Below, in pieces: positions 1-8,204 of a stretch of DNA of 64,000 nt (positions are counted from its first letter, which is position 1; each line of letters opens with the position of its first letter). The notes below the pieces were generated by a model. It did not search any database and had not been told where the DNA came from. It saw only the letters and a list, made by a program, of their open reading frames with translations. The DNA is taken from NCBI GenBank assembly GCA_964422295.1, contig CAYRAM010000009.1, positions 35,722 to 99,721 on the forward strand, given 5' to 3'. The position numbers and the translations under genes were made by a program. The DNA is from UBA12191 sp964422295. GTDB lineage: Bacteria > Planctomycetota > UBA8108 > UBA1146.

Positions 1-113
1 ATTCGTTCCAGCCACAGGTGCTGGTATCTGCCCATTTGCAGCGTTTGCGCCAGCAGGGGTTTGCTCTCCATTGTTGAGATGAACGAGACCTCGCTCACCG
101 GAAGGTTTGCCAC
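1..113 (-). CDS. N-terminal fragment of unknown protein, cut by window edge
   Basis: An open frame starts at a GTG (113-111), with GGAGG at 126-122, 8 nt upstream. It runs without a stop for 37 codons to the left edge. The visible N-terminus reads roughly MANLPVSEVSFISTMESKPL when the GTG is read as Met. I recognise no family. The start sits one base beyond the stop of the upstream coiled-coil membrane protein (115-117), so the two are probably co-transcribed and translationally coupled. The Shine-Dalgarno site lies inside the last codons of that gene. The call rests on reading frame, SD and spacing only; the rest of the gene is outside the window. Confidence 0.5.
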   Translation of the reverse strand, partial: MANLPVSEVSFISTMESKPLLAQTLQMGRYQHLWLER

Positions 114-114
114 T

Positions 115-1350
115 TCACGTGCCTCCGAATTTGGCTTGGCATTTTCCTGCCAGGCAATCTGGGCAAATTTCGGGGGGCTTCCCTTTGGGCCACTCCTTCG
201 CCAATTGGCTCAACTCTGCTTCGGTAAACTCCAATTGATCCTTGACCTGATCCAACAGTGCCAAGTCCTTGAGAGTGCGTGCCAACTGATCGAGGTCGTT
301 GACAAAATCCTCGCCGTCAAGCCCAGATTCCCCCGCTTTTCCAAACTTGTTTCCCAGCATCTTCTCGAGCGCGTCTTTCGCTCCCTCAAGACCTTTCGGA
401 TCAGCGGAAAATTTCTTTGCCAATGCTTCGAGAGCTGTCGCCAACTGCCCGAGGTCATCTTCCTGCAACGCTTTGGCAAGGCGTTTCATCTCTGGGGTCG
501 ACTGCTGCCGAATCTGGTCGACCGCCTCTTTCAACCGGTCAACGGTTTTGCGCATCGAATCCTTGCCGGCAGAATTCTTCCTGGAGATGACTTTGGACTT
601 CTGTATTCCCAACTGCTTCTTCAACTCTTCAGAAGATCTCAGTTTCTCCGGATTCAATTTTGAACTCTCAAGGTTTTTTCGCTGGCTTTCAGCCACCTTT
701 TGGATCGTTTGGCGAACCTCTTCAGAAGCGTGTTTCTTGGAAATCTCTTCGACCTTGTTGAGTCGCCGAACGAGAGCTTTCTCCTTGCGCATCACCCTGG
801 CATTTTCCTTGCGATTTTCTTCAACCTCTGCCTGAACTCCCAACAAATCGATGGGAGGCAAAACCATTGCCACTGCAAAGACAATGCTGCAAACCAGGGT
901 CGGCACGCCGAAACGAATAGTGCCAACTGGAAGCGCTCTTTGAACATCCAGTGATTCGGAAACCTTGCGCGCCTCTTGCAAAACTTTTTCCGCTGTCGAA
1001 TCTCGAAGTTGACCCTTCTTGGCGAAGATCGCTGTCGAAATCGTTTGCGGAATCGATTGGTTCTTTTCAACTTCAACTGCACCAGCGATGTCAGACTTGC
1101 CAGCCTTGATAGCCGCTGTCAGCAGATATGTCACAAAAACGGTGCTAGCAAACCAAGCCTTCTGGTTCAAATCCGTGCTCGGTTCATAAAAGCGATCGAC
1201 GGCGATCAAAAGCGCGGAGATCAAAAGCGCAGAACAAAGAGCACCCTCTAGTGAGCGGAAGGTCGCAACAATCGTCGTGCGCCGACGAATACGTCGAAGC
1301 ATCTGATCGAGCTTGTTTGTCTCCGAATCACTCATCAAGTTCTCCTTCAA
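115..1350 (-). CDS. Unknown membrane-anchored coiled-coil protein with C-terminal CxxC..C
   Basis: This 411-residue protein is not recognised with confidence. Three hydrophobic stretches are visible: about residues 33-52, 65-83 and 147-167. They are followed by a long, highly charged, Lys/Glu/Gln-rich helical region (about 175-390) with heptad-like spacing, probably coiled coil. The C-terminus has CPDCLAGKC (Cys-x2-Cys-x4-Cys), a possible small metal site. The two hydrophobic pairs plus a long helical tail loosely recall DUF4175-type proteins, but that is only a resemblance. A further gene starts 1 nt after its stop. The true start could be the Met at residue 6 (MSDSETN). Confidence 0.7.
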   Translation of the reverse strand: MKENLMSDSETNKLDQMLRRIRRRTTIVATFRSLEGALCSALLISALLIAVDRFYEPSTDLNQKAWFASTVFVTYLLTAAIKAGKSDIAGAVEVEKNQSIPQTISTAIFAKKGQLRDSTAEKVLQEARKVSESLDVQRALPVGTIRFGVPTLVCSIVFAVAMVLPPIDLLGVQAEVEENRKENARVMRKEKALVRRLNKVEEISKKHASEEVRQTIQKVAESQRKNLESSKLNPEKLRSSEELKKQLGIQKSKVISRKNSAGKDSMRKTVDRLKEAVDQIRQQSTPEMKRLAKALQEDDLGQLATALEALAKKFSADPKGLEGAKDALEKMLGNKFGKAGESGLDGEDFVNDLDQLARTLKDLALLDQVKDQLEFTEAELSQLAKEWPKGKPPEICPDCLAGKCQAKFGGT

Positions 1351-1511
1351 AAAGACTGGCTGGTAAACGATCCGGCTAATATCCGGGGTTCCATGATTCC
1401 AATCTCAAGGGCCTATTTCCCATGGTAACGCAGGCGGGTTCCTATTTCAGGCGCAATCACTCTCCACTCCGAAGAGCTGAATATAGAAGCTATTGAGCAC
1501 CCAGCCGCACT

Positions 1512-2075
1512 CTAGGGCTCATGGGGCTTCATCCATGGCTCCAGGTCTACTCCGGTGGCCTCAGCAATCCTGTTGATATGGCAGAAAAACCCAACGACAT
1601 GGATCACCTCGAGAATCTGCTCATCGGAAAATCCATGACCCCTGAGTGACTGAAGATCCTCCTCGGAGGTCGCCTCTGAGAGCTTGGCGATTTTTATAAC
1701 GAAGTTGCGTAGAGCTGACATTTTGTCACTCACTTCAACGACACCTGAATCTTCACTCGACCGAACTGACCGAGCCAGAAGATCACCACCCTCTTGAGCA
1801 GCGAGATCTCTGAGGTGGGACTCGATTCAGTAATGGCAGTTATTGGCCTCGCTGGTCAATACAGCGATCCACTCGCGCTCAGCGGTCGTCAGGGCACCGG
1901 GGCCCTTCATCAGTTGGACGTAGAATTGCATAAAGGACTGCAAAAGATCTGGGCGCAAAGACATCACTTTGAGGATCTCTGCGACGTCACCAGCTCTAGT
2001 CTTCGCCGCCGAATAAACTTGATCCAGTAATCCCCCAGGCTCATCTGCGGGATTTCTCTGTCGAATCCACGACAT
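1512..2075 (-). CDS. AhpD/carboxymuconolactone-decarboxylase-family peroxidase-like selenoprotein (in-frame TGA = Sec)
   Basis: One continuous 187-residue frame interrupted by a single TGA (1829-1827). Residues 1-82 start MSWIRQRNP and contain LTTAEREWIAV, the typical N-terminal half of the peroxidase-related CMD/AhpD-like family. Residues 84-187 contain the matching second half (GFSDEQILEVIHVVGFF..NRIAEATGV). The TGA falls in ANNCHY-TGA-IESH, giving C80-x2-U83-x3-H87, where family members have C-x2-C-x3-H, the redox centre that reduces hydroperoxides. All 31 codons between the TGA and the next candidate start (GTG, 1733) are open, and total length matches the family, so a frameshift or gene decay is unlikely. 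The ATG shares its A with the aroC stop (TGATG), so translation is probably coupled. A conventional gene caller would split it into two ORFs (1827-2075 and 1512-1733). No sel genes are in this window. Confidence 0.85.
1786..1818 (-). promoter_or_regulatory. Candidate bacterial SECIS-like hairpin downstream of the UGA
   Basis: Read on the minus strand, the stem begins 8 nt after the TGA. Bases 1818-1812 (CCACCTC) pair with 1793-1786 (GAGGGTGG, one bulged G at 1789). An A / AA internal loop follows, then GAG (1810-1808) pairs with CTC (1798-1796), leaving a 9-base apical loop ATCTCGCTG. The apical loop starts about 19 nt after the TGA, within the usual bacterial SECIS window. It does contain G residues, but not in the first two loop positions as I drew it. 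Fold and function are inferred by eye; other pairings are possible. Confidence 0.4.
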
Positions 2076-3169
2076 CAGTCACTGCCTTCAAATGGCGGGA
2101 GAGCCCTGCGAGCGAGGAACCGATCTGCCAACACCAGTGCCAGCATCGATTCCACGATCGGTACCGCTCGTGGCAGTACACAGGGATCGTGCCTGCCAGT
2201 CCCGGAAAATTCGACCGTCTCCCCGGAGGTGTTCACCGAGTTCTGGGAGATCCGAATCGTCGATGTGGGCTTGAATCCCACTCTGAGCCAGACGGGGGAA
2301 CCGCTGGAGATGCCCCCCTGCATTCCACCACTGCGATTGGTGACCTGGCCGAGATCTCCATCCGGGGTCAGATCAAACGCATCATTGTTTTCACTGCCGG
2401 TCCTGCCGGTGGCAGCCCAACCGTCGCCGATCTCAATAGCAACAGTCGCAGGAATCGACAACATGGCATGACCAATCCAGGCTTTCAGTTTTCCAAAGAC
2501 TGGATCACCCCAACCGGCGGGGACTCCACGGGCAATGACTCCTACCCATCCCCCTAGGCTTTCCCCTTCTTCCATGGCACGAGAGATAGCGTCTGCAAAT
2601 TGGGAGGACGATGTTTCATCCGGGCAACGCACAGGACTCCCATCGACTTGTTCAACGGTAATCTTTTCCAAATCCACCGGCGAGCGAAGCCCTGACAATT
2701 CAGAAACCCAGCCAACGATTTCGATTCCGTGTTCAAGGCGCAAAAACTCTGCCGCGATGGCTCCGGCAGCGACGCGAGCAGCGGTTTCTCGTGCACTCGC
2801 TCTTCCACCACCCCGGGGATCCCGGTGGCCATAGCGGGCCTCTGTGGTGTAGTCGGCATGCCCCGGTCGATAAATGTCAGCCAGCGATTCGTAATCGGCA
2901 GAACGCGCATCCCTGCTCTCGATGTAGATCGAGAGGGGTGTCCCCAGCGTTTTGCCCTCAAATACTCCCGAAAGGATCTTCGGCTCGTCCGGTTCACTGC
3001 GAGGAGAGGCAAGGCTTCCCCCGGGACGCCGCCTCTTCAACTGCTTCTGCACCAATTCGGGTGTGACTGGCAATCCAGCAGGAAGGCCATCCAGAACCAC
3101 ACCGATTCCGGGCCCATGGGATTCTCCCCAAGTCGTGATTCGAAGGTACTCACCGAAGGTATTGCTCAT
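2075..3169 (-). CDS. aroC: Chorismate synthase
   Basis: Converts 5-enolpyruvylshikimate-3-phosphate to chorismate, the last common step of aromatic biosynthesis, using reduced FMN. The 364 residues begin MSNTFGEYLRITTWGESHGP, the family N-terminal signature. RYGHRDPRGGGRASARETAA and GNRSGG-like (TNRSGGMQGG) motifs follow. The frame is open upstream to 3211, but the family start is the ATG at 3169; no good Shine-Dalgarno is visible, so the start is chosen by homology. Divergent from mutY across about 63 bp. The stop overlaps the start of the selenoprotein (TGATG), suggesting a two-gene operon. DAHP synthase of the same pathway is at 10.8 kb. Confidence 0.95.
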   Translation of the reverse strand: MSNTFGEYLRITTWGESHGPGIGVVLDGLPAGLPVTPELVQKQLKRRRPGGSLASPRSEPDEPKILSGVFEGKTLGTPLSIYIESRDARSADYESLADIYRPGHADYTTEARYGHRDPRGGGRASARETAARVAAGAIAAEFLRLEHGIEIVGWVSELSGLRSPVDLEKITVEQVDGSPVRCPDETSSSQFADAISRAMEEGESLGGWVGVIARGVPAGWGDPVFGKLKAWIGHAMLSIPATVAIEIGDGWAATGRTGSENNDAFDLTPDGDLGQVTNRSGGMQGGISSGSPVWLRVGFKPTSTIRISQNSVNTSGETVEFSGTGRHDPCVLPRAVPIVESMLALVLADRFLARRALPPFEGSD

Positions 3170-3232
3170 GACATGGAATGTAGTCAATCTGGAGTCGATT
3201 GCCAACAACATGAATGGGACTTGGGCAGATTG
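3170..3232. promoter_or_regulatory. Divergent intergenic region between aroC and mutY
   Basis: Only 63 bp separate the two divergent starts, so the promoters of both transcription units must lie here or inside the 5' ends of the genes. No convincing -35/-10 pair or operator could be picked out by eye. Confidence 0.35.
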
Positions 3233-4327
3233 ATGAGTAATTCAGGGCTGACACATTCCGTATCCGAGCGGCTTCTGCGGTGGTATTCCGAGAATCGCGC
3301 AGAGATGCCCTGGAGGGGATGTGACAACCCTTACGCCATCTGGCTTTCGGAGGTGATGCTTCAGCAAACCCAGATCAGAAGTGTCATCCCCTATTGGCAC
3401 AAGTTCATGGATCATTACCCCGATATTTCAACGCTGGCATCCGCAGATGAAGATGCAGTCCTCGAAGATTGGGCAGGATTGGGGTACTACTCAAGAGGTC
3501 GAAATCTACACAAGGCTGCACAGCAAATCATGACCTTACATGAAGGTCAATTCCCCCGTGATCCGGAGGAGGTGCGATCCCTTCCCGGGGTTGGGGAATA
3601 CACCACTGCAGCGATCTGCAGCATCGCCTTTGGAAAACAGATGGCCGTGGTCGACGGCAATGTCGAGCGTGTGATCTGCCGACACAGGACCCTCACCGGA
3701 GATCCCCGAAAAGGCGAAGCCAAAATTCTGCTGCACGAGGTCGCCAGAGAATGGCTCTGTCGTCAAAGCCCAGGTGATCACAATCAGGCAATCATGGACC
3801 TCGGCAGAAAAATCTGCACACCACGGAATCCCAATTGCGAAGTGTGCCCCATTGCGGAAGACTGCCTGGCAAGGGCAGCAGGTGATCCCCACCAATGGCC
3901 ACAACCGAAGAAACGCAAACCCACAGAAAAGCAGAATTGGATCAGCGCACTCGTCATCCATGGCGGTGAAATACTGCTCTTTCCTGGAAATTCAGAGCTT
4001 CTCAAGGGGCATCGCGGCCCGATTCTGGCGAGAGATCAGCAAAAAGACAGTGCGCAATTGATCCTCGAACGGGAGTTGATGAGTCGAGGAATTCCCCCAC
4101 TGGAAATCGTCGCTTACGGAGACCCCTTTCGACACACCATCACCCACCGTCGACTGGACGTTCAACCAATCCTTTGCCATTGGCGAGGGCCGATCCCTGA
4201 CGGCGTCGTGTCAATCAAACCAGAAGCTGCGGGCAAGTTGCCGGTGCTGCACAGAAAAGCAGTCGAGAGTATTACTCCGTTACTGGAATCTTGCGCAGAA
4301 AGTGTCAACGATGAACAGCATTCGTAA
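3233..4327 (+). CDS. mutY: A/G-specific adenine DNA glycosylase MutY
   Basis: Removes adenine mispaired with 8-oxoguanine in base-excision repair. In the 364-residue protein, counted from MSNSGL, the catalytic Glu is E40 (SEVMLQQTQ), the helix-hairpin-helix is LPGVGEYT (117-124) and the catalytic Asp is D141 (VVDGN). The 4Fe-4S ligands C195-x6-C202-x2-C205-x5-C211 are all present. A C-terminal NUDIX-like region (about 225-350) would recognise 8-oxoG. The frame is open upstream into aroC, but family length favours ATG 3233; its SD is weak. Its end overlaps the amidinohydrolase gene, and a uracil-DNA-glycosylase-like gene follows, so two repair enzymes share the unit. Confidence 0.95.
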   Translation: MSNSGLTHSVSERLLRWYSENRAEMPWRGCDNPYAIWLSEVMLQQTQIRSVIPYWHKFMDHYPDISTLASADEDAVLEDWAGLGYYSRGRNLHKAAQQIMTLHEGQFPRDPEEVRSLPGVGEYTTAAICSIAFGKQMAVVDGNVERVICRHRTLTGDPRKGEAKILLHEVAREWLCRQSPGDHNQAIMDLGRKICTPRNPNCEVCPIAEDCLARAAGDPHQWPQPKKRKPTEKQNWISALVIHGGEILLFPGNSELLKGHRGPILARDQQKDSAQLILERELMSRGIPPLEIVAYGDPFRHTITHRRLDVQPILCHWRGPIPDGVVSIKPEAAGKLPVLHRKAVESITPLLESCAESVNDEQHS

Positions 4328-5213
4328 TTCCACCGATTGGAACTCACTGTCAACAGATGATTATTGCCCACCAGGATCCGTTTCTGCGGTACTGGTAGGT
4401 CCACCCCACCACTTTGCCATCACGGATGTCCGCAATGAACACATGAGAAACCAGATTGGCAAAGTCGATGTCGATCAAGCATTGCACCAATGGTCGAGAT
4501 TCTGCGACTCTATCCAGGATCTCGGACTTGAGGTCCATGCAATCGACCCCCCATCAGCGCAAGCAGATGCCGTCTTCACTGCAAATCCATCACTTTGTAC
4601 TTCAGACAGAGCAGGAAATCCCCGCGTGATTCTTGGCCGCATGAGTCACCCCAATCGCATCCCGGAGAGTGAATGTCACCGCTGCGCATATCAGCAGCTG
4701 GGGCTGCGTTGCGAAGAATTGCCACAGAAGATTACCTCCTGGGAAGGGAACGGGGACACACTCAGAGATCTGACACGTCCACTGCTTTGGTGCGGACTGG
4801 GGCCACGCAGCGAACTCTCTGGACACATTGCCGCTGGGGAGATGCTCGATCTCAGTGTTGCATTTCTTGAGTTGCAAGATCCCCGCTACTATCACCTGGA
4901 CACTGCACTGGCACTGCTGAATGGCAAAACTGCTGCCTTTGTAAGGGACGCTTTTACCGCTGAAGGAATCGATCTTCTGCACACAGCATTCGACCATCTC
5001 ATCGAAGTCGATCCCGTGGAAGCAGAGTCTCGCCTCGCAGGCAACATGTGGTCGCCTGATGGGAAACATGTTCTGATCACCAGTGAAACCCCTGTAACTT
5101 CCAACAAGCTGGAGGAGATGGGCTTCCGCCCCATCGAAATTGAAACCGGTGAGTTTCTTAAATCAGGTGGCAGCGTATTTTGTATGAGACAGGAGATTCG
5201 CGATGCCCGGTGA
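4311..5213 (+). CDS. Amidinotransferase/DDAH-family hydrolase
   Basis: Member of the arginine-modifying superfamily that includes dimethylarginine dimethylaminohydrolase. In 300 residues, FTANP (89-93), WEGNGDT (144-150), RYYHLDT (192-198) and the C-terminal nucleophile C291 in GGSVFCM are visible, with the order and spacing of DDAH-like enzymes. Likely substrate is a guanidino compound such as methylarginine or arginine; the exact one cannot be read from sequence. The ATG at 4311 lies inside mutY (17-base overlap); a GTG at 4302 is an alternative start. Its own end overlaps the next gene. The location between two DNA-repair genes is unexplained. Confidence 0.85.
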   Translation: MNSIRNSTDWNSLSTDDYCPPGSVSAVLVGPPHHFAITDVRNEHMRNQIGKVDVDQALHQWSRFCDSIQDLGLEVHAIDPPSAQADAVFTANPSLCTSDRAGNPRVILGRMSHPNRIPESECHRCAYQQLGLRCEELPQKITSWEGNGDTLRDLTRPLLWCGLGPRSELSGHIAAGEMLDLSVAFLELQDPRYYHLDTALALLNGKTAAFVRDAFTAEGIDLLHTAFDHLIEVDPVEAESRLAGNMWSPDGKHVLITSETPVTSNKLEEMGFRPIEIETGEFLKSGGSVFCMRQEIRDAR

Positions 5214-5871
5214 TTTCAGAAAAGCCGTCGACAGTTTCATACGCAGAATCTCCGGGGAGTCTCCCCCTTCCCTCTTCAATCCGTGGCGCCAATCAGACCC
5301 CGAATTGGACCTGGCAAATGGCCCCGCCCTGCGAAGGGGAAATCTGCGCCAATACCTGCTCGCACATGAGGGTGCTGAAGCCATCCTGGTCGGAGAGGCT
5401 GCCGGGTGGGCGGGGTGCCGTTTCACCGGGATTCCCTTCACCGGCGAAAATCTGATTCAGGGACCAGGCTGCCTCGAATGGGCGCAGGATCGCCCCATGA
5501 AACGATCCTCCCGAGCAGCCCATCCATACAAAGAGAGATCAGCAACCATCGTCTGGGGAGAGATCGCCGGAGATCCCCGACTGGTGCTGTGGAATGCGGT
5601 TCCGTGGCACCCCTTCAAACCCGGTGAAGCCCTCACCAACCGAAAACCGAAACGAAGTGAAGAGAAGGCGGGCGAGCAGATCCTGAGGAACTTTATCGAC
5701 CTGTTTCCGGGAGCCAGTGTTCACGCAATCGGCAGAGTCTCCCAGCAAACCCTTGCAAACCTCGGCTTCGATGCGGGGTACATTCGCCATCCATCGATGG
5801 GCGGGCAAAAACAATTTTGTTCAGGAATAAGATCTCTGCGAAAAAACCTCGACAGGTCATTGACGACCTGA
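5203..5871 (+). CDS. Uracil-DNA glycosylase superfamily protein
   Basis: Probable base-excision-repair glycosylase of the UDG fold. Three superfamily motifs are visible in the 222 residues: GEAAGWAGCRFTG (64-76, motif I region), LWNAVPWHP (129-137) and RHPSMGG (195-201, with the His-Pro-Ser of the minor-groove intercalating loop). The N-terminal 45 residues are variable. It overlaps the end of the amidinohydrolase by 11 nt and completes the mutY unit. Its stop codon and last codons lie inside the hairpin that ends efp on the other strand. Substrate preference is not determinable here. Confidence 0.85.
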   Translation: MPGDFRKAVDSFIRRISGESPPSLFNPWRQSDPELDLANGPALRRGNLRQYLLAHEGAEAILVGEAAGWAGCRFTGIPFTGENLIQGPGCLEWAQDRPMKRSSRAAHPYKERSATIVWGEIAGDPRLVLWNAVPWHPFKPGEALTNRKPKRSEEKAGEQILRNFIDLFPGASVHAIGRVSQQTLANLGFDAGYIRHPSMGGQKQFCSGIRSLRKNLDRSLTT

Positions 5872-5880
5872 CGAGGTTTC
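5841..5880 (-). terminator. Rho-independent terminator of efp inside the 3' end of the UDG-like gene
   Basis: On the minus strand, 14 positions pair (5878-5865 with 5858-5845; one A/A mismatch) around a 6-nt loop. A run of six U follows (A-run 5841-5846 on the plus strand). The arm covers the stop codon (5869-5871) and last codons of the convergent glycosylase gene. On the plus strand only a short T-run (5877-5879) follows the stem, so it favours the efp direction. Confidence 0.8.
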
Positions 5881-5913
5881 AACACTACCCTGTTTGCCCT
5901 TTGGGGTCCCGAC

Positions 5914-6480
5914 TCAGGCCTTGACCCTCTCAATGAAATCGCCTGTCTCAGTGGAAATCTTTACCAAGTCTCCCTCATTGACGTGATTCGGTATTTTCAC
6001 TTCCAAACCAGTTTCAAGTTTTGCTGGCTTGTAGACATTGTTGACGCTGTCACCTTTGAATCCCGGCTCGGTCTCGGCGATTTGCAGCACCACTGCGGGT
6101 GGGAGATCCACTGAAACTGCTTTCTCTTCGTAGAAAGTCACAGTGACATGTTCGTTGTGCTTCACAAAGGGCATCAGATCTCCGACAAAATCAGAGTGCA
6201 ACTGGTACTGCTCGTAGTCAGCGGTATCCATGAAGATGAAGTTCTCGCCCTCAGGGTAGAGGTATTCGCAATTTTTCTTGTCGAGGAAAGCGGTCTCAAC
6301 TTTGTCCGCCGAGCGAAAGCGATGGGTAATGTGATCTCCGCGCTGGAGATTCTTCAATTTGGCCTGGACTGCACCCCCACCCTTGGAAAGCTTTTTCTGT
6401 TCAAGTTTGACACAAACCCAAAGGTCGTCCTCAAAGTTGATGACCTGGCCAACCCTTAATTGTGTTGCGGGTACTCCCAT
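5914..6480 (-). CDS. efp: Elongation factor P
   Basis: Relieves ribosome stalling at polyproline. The 188 residues span the three EF-P domains: KOW-like N-domain (1-63), central OB (65-127) and C-terminal OB ending in the conserved LVKISTETGDFIERVK pattern. The exposed loop that carries the modified Lys reads KKLSKGGGAV, with K33 at the tip; the usual Pro-Gly before the Lys is replaced by Leu-Ser. That implies either no modification or a modification enzyme different from EpmA/EarP. Single gene with its own terminator downstream. The YmfF/YmfH-like pair 2 kb upstream is of interest for modification. Confidence 0.95.
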   Translation of the reverse strand: MGVPATQLRVGQVINFEDDLWVCVKLEQKKLSKGGGAVQAKLKNLQRGDHITHRFRSADKVETAFLDKKNCEYLYPEGENFIFMDTADYEQYQLHSDFVGDLMPFVKHNEHVTVTFYEEKAVSVDLPPAVVLQIAETEPGFKGDSVNNVYKPAKLETGLEVKIPNHVNEGDLVKISTETGDFIERVKA

Positions 6481-6561
6481 GGTGCGATCCTTCCTTGCAA
6501 TTCACTATCCGGGAAAAGCATACCATGCCCGGACATGGGGGGGCGAGCCGATCGAAACCGA

Positions 6562-8124
6562 TCAGCCTTCTGTCGCTTGTGCCGGTGCTTCAAAGTCGCC
6601 CAAACCCTTTTCCCCTTCACGGGTAGCGACGATGGCGGACCCGACAGTGTCGCTCCAAACATTGACCATCGTTCGGCACATGTCGAGTGGACGGTCTACT
6701 GCCAACAACAACGCGGCACCTTCCAGTGGCAACTTCAATGCACTCAGAATCGTCAGCATCATGATCAAACCCGCAGAGGGGATTCCTGCTGCCCCGATGG
6801 AAGCAAGGAACGCGGCCATCACCACGGTAATCTGTGACCCAATGGTGAGCACATAATCACCGGAGGTCGCATAGTATTGGGCGAGAAATACCACTCCGAT
6901 GCACTCATAAAGCGCTGTGCCATCCATGTTGACGGTCGCCCCCAAAGGAGCGACGAAGGAGCTGGTTTTGTTGGAGACCTTGCCCCTGCTTTTCAGCGTG
7001 TTCAAGGTTGTCGGCAAAGTCAGTGAAGACGAAGAAGTCGAAAAAGCGGTCATCAACACCGGGCTCATCGCCCTGAACCACTTCAGGGGAGAAACCCTGC
7101 CGACGATGCTCAACAACAGTGGCAACACCACTCCTGCATGTATCAACAATGCCAAAAATACCGTCAGCATGTAGGTACTCAGGGGAATGAAGATATCAAA
7201 ACCTGTCTCCCCCACCACTTTGACCAACAGGCAAAAGACTCCGTAAGGAACCAGCTTCATCACCCAGGACGCCATCAACATGACCACCTGGAATGCGGAG
7301 TCGAGCAGATCAGAAAGAACCTTTTTCGGCTTTTCGGGAGCACGCGTGATAAAGAAACCGAAGAGCAGAGCAAAAAAGATGACCTGCAACATATTCCCGT
7401 TTCCGGTGAATGCGTCGAAGACATTCTCCGGTACCATCCTGCGCAGGATATCGAGCCAATTCTCAGATTCTTGGCCGAACTGGGCTTGGGTCGACAGACC
7501 CAACTGTGCTCCATCTCCAGGACGAATCAGGTTCACCAATATCAAACCCAATCCCACAGCCAAGAAGGATGTCGTGATGTAGTAACCAAATGTTCTGCGT
7601 CCAAGACGTCCGAATTCTTCACCTCCGCCGAGGCTGGCAACACCTGTCACGATGGACGTGAACACCAAAGGCATGATCAGCATTTTGAGCAGACGCATAA
7701 AAATGTCTGCCAGGAAAACAAACGGATACAACCATCTGGAGCGATCTGAACCGGGGTCGAGGATGACCTGGCAACTTCGCACGGTTCCATCCACAAGAGT
7801 TATGCTGGCAACCCCGCCAGCCCCTGCAGCAGCAATGAAACCATTGATACCATCCGGATCAGAAACGCTTTCCAGTCGATTCTCATCCGCCATTCCTGCA
7901 TTGATGACGATACTGCGGATTCGATCTCCAGATCGAAGCTTCTCTGCCGCTGTCCTGCCCTTCGGAGTCAAATCCTTCGAGATCGAACTAACGACCACAT
8001 TGCCATCCGAATCGACGCTCAGGCTCGCTCCGATCGATCCCGGAGCATCCGTGAATTGCTGAAGCGCAAGGCCGACGAACGCACCGGCAATGAGCCAGAC
8101 CAGAATTTTCCAGTGTTGTGCCAT
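6562..8124 (-). CDS. Dicarboxylate/amino acid:cation symporter (DAACS family) with PDZ-like insert
   Basis: Membrane secondary transporter taking up C4-dicarboxylates or acidic amino acids with Na+ or H+. Family hallmarks in the 520 residues include LLKMLIMPLVFTSIVTGVAS, the serine-rich FSTSSSSLTLPTTL hairpin and the MDGTALYE motif. TM1 is about 6-24. Between TM1 and TM2 (about 35-125) lies an inserted soluble stretch resembling a PDZ fold (VVVSSI..AAEKLRSGDRIRSI..ASITLVDG), which would face the periplasm and makes the protein about 100 residues longer than usual. ATG 8124 has GGGGAG 4 nt upstream; a TTG at 8136 is an alternative. Ligand specificity unknown. Confidence 0.9.
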   Translation of the reverse strand: MAQHWKILVWLIAGAFVGLALQQFTDAPGSIGASLSVDSDGNVVVSSISKDLTPKGRTAAEKLRSGDRIRSIVINAGMADENRLESVSDPDGINGFIAAAGAGGVASITLVDGTVRSCQVILDPGSDRSRWLYPFVFLADIFMRLLKMLIMPLVFTSIVTGVASLGGGEEFGRLGRRTFGYYITTSFLAVGLGLILVNLIRPGDGAQLGLSTQAQFGQESENWLDILRRMVPENVFDAFTGNGNMLQVIFFALLFGFFITRAPEKPKKVLSDLLDSAFQVVMLMASWVMKLVPYGVFCLLVKVVGETGFDIFIPLSTYMLTVFLALLIHAGVVLPLLLSIVGRVSPLKWFRAMSPVLMTAFSTSSSSLTLPTTLNTLKSRGKVSNKTSSFVAPLGATVNMDGTALYECIGVVFLAQYYATSGDYVLTIGSQITVVMAAFLASIGAAGIPSAGLIMMLTILSALKLPLEGAALLLAVDRPLDMCRTMVNVWSDTVGSAIVATREGEKGLGDFEAPAQATEG

Positions 8125-8204
8125 TTTGCTCCCCAACAGACTCTCAGTGATTCAGATCCCCTGATCAAACCTCCAACAATTGACAGCCAGTATCATGATC
8201 GCTG

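Noticed and set aside
1827..2075. Truncated CMD pseudogene plus a separate downstream ORF at 1512-1733
   Set aside because: The two halves are in the same frame with 31 open codons between them, and the single stop is TGA exactly at a catalytic Cys position; selenocysteine explains this better than decay or frameshift.
2729..3232. N-terminal extension of MutY through the aroC coding region
   Set aside because: Family homology begins just after 3233; the upstream part is the shadow of aroC on the opposite strand.
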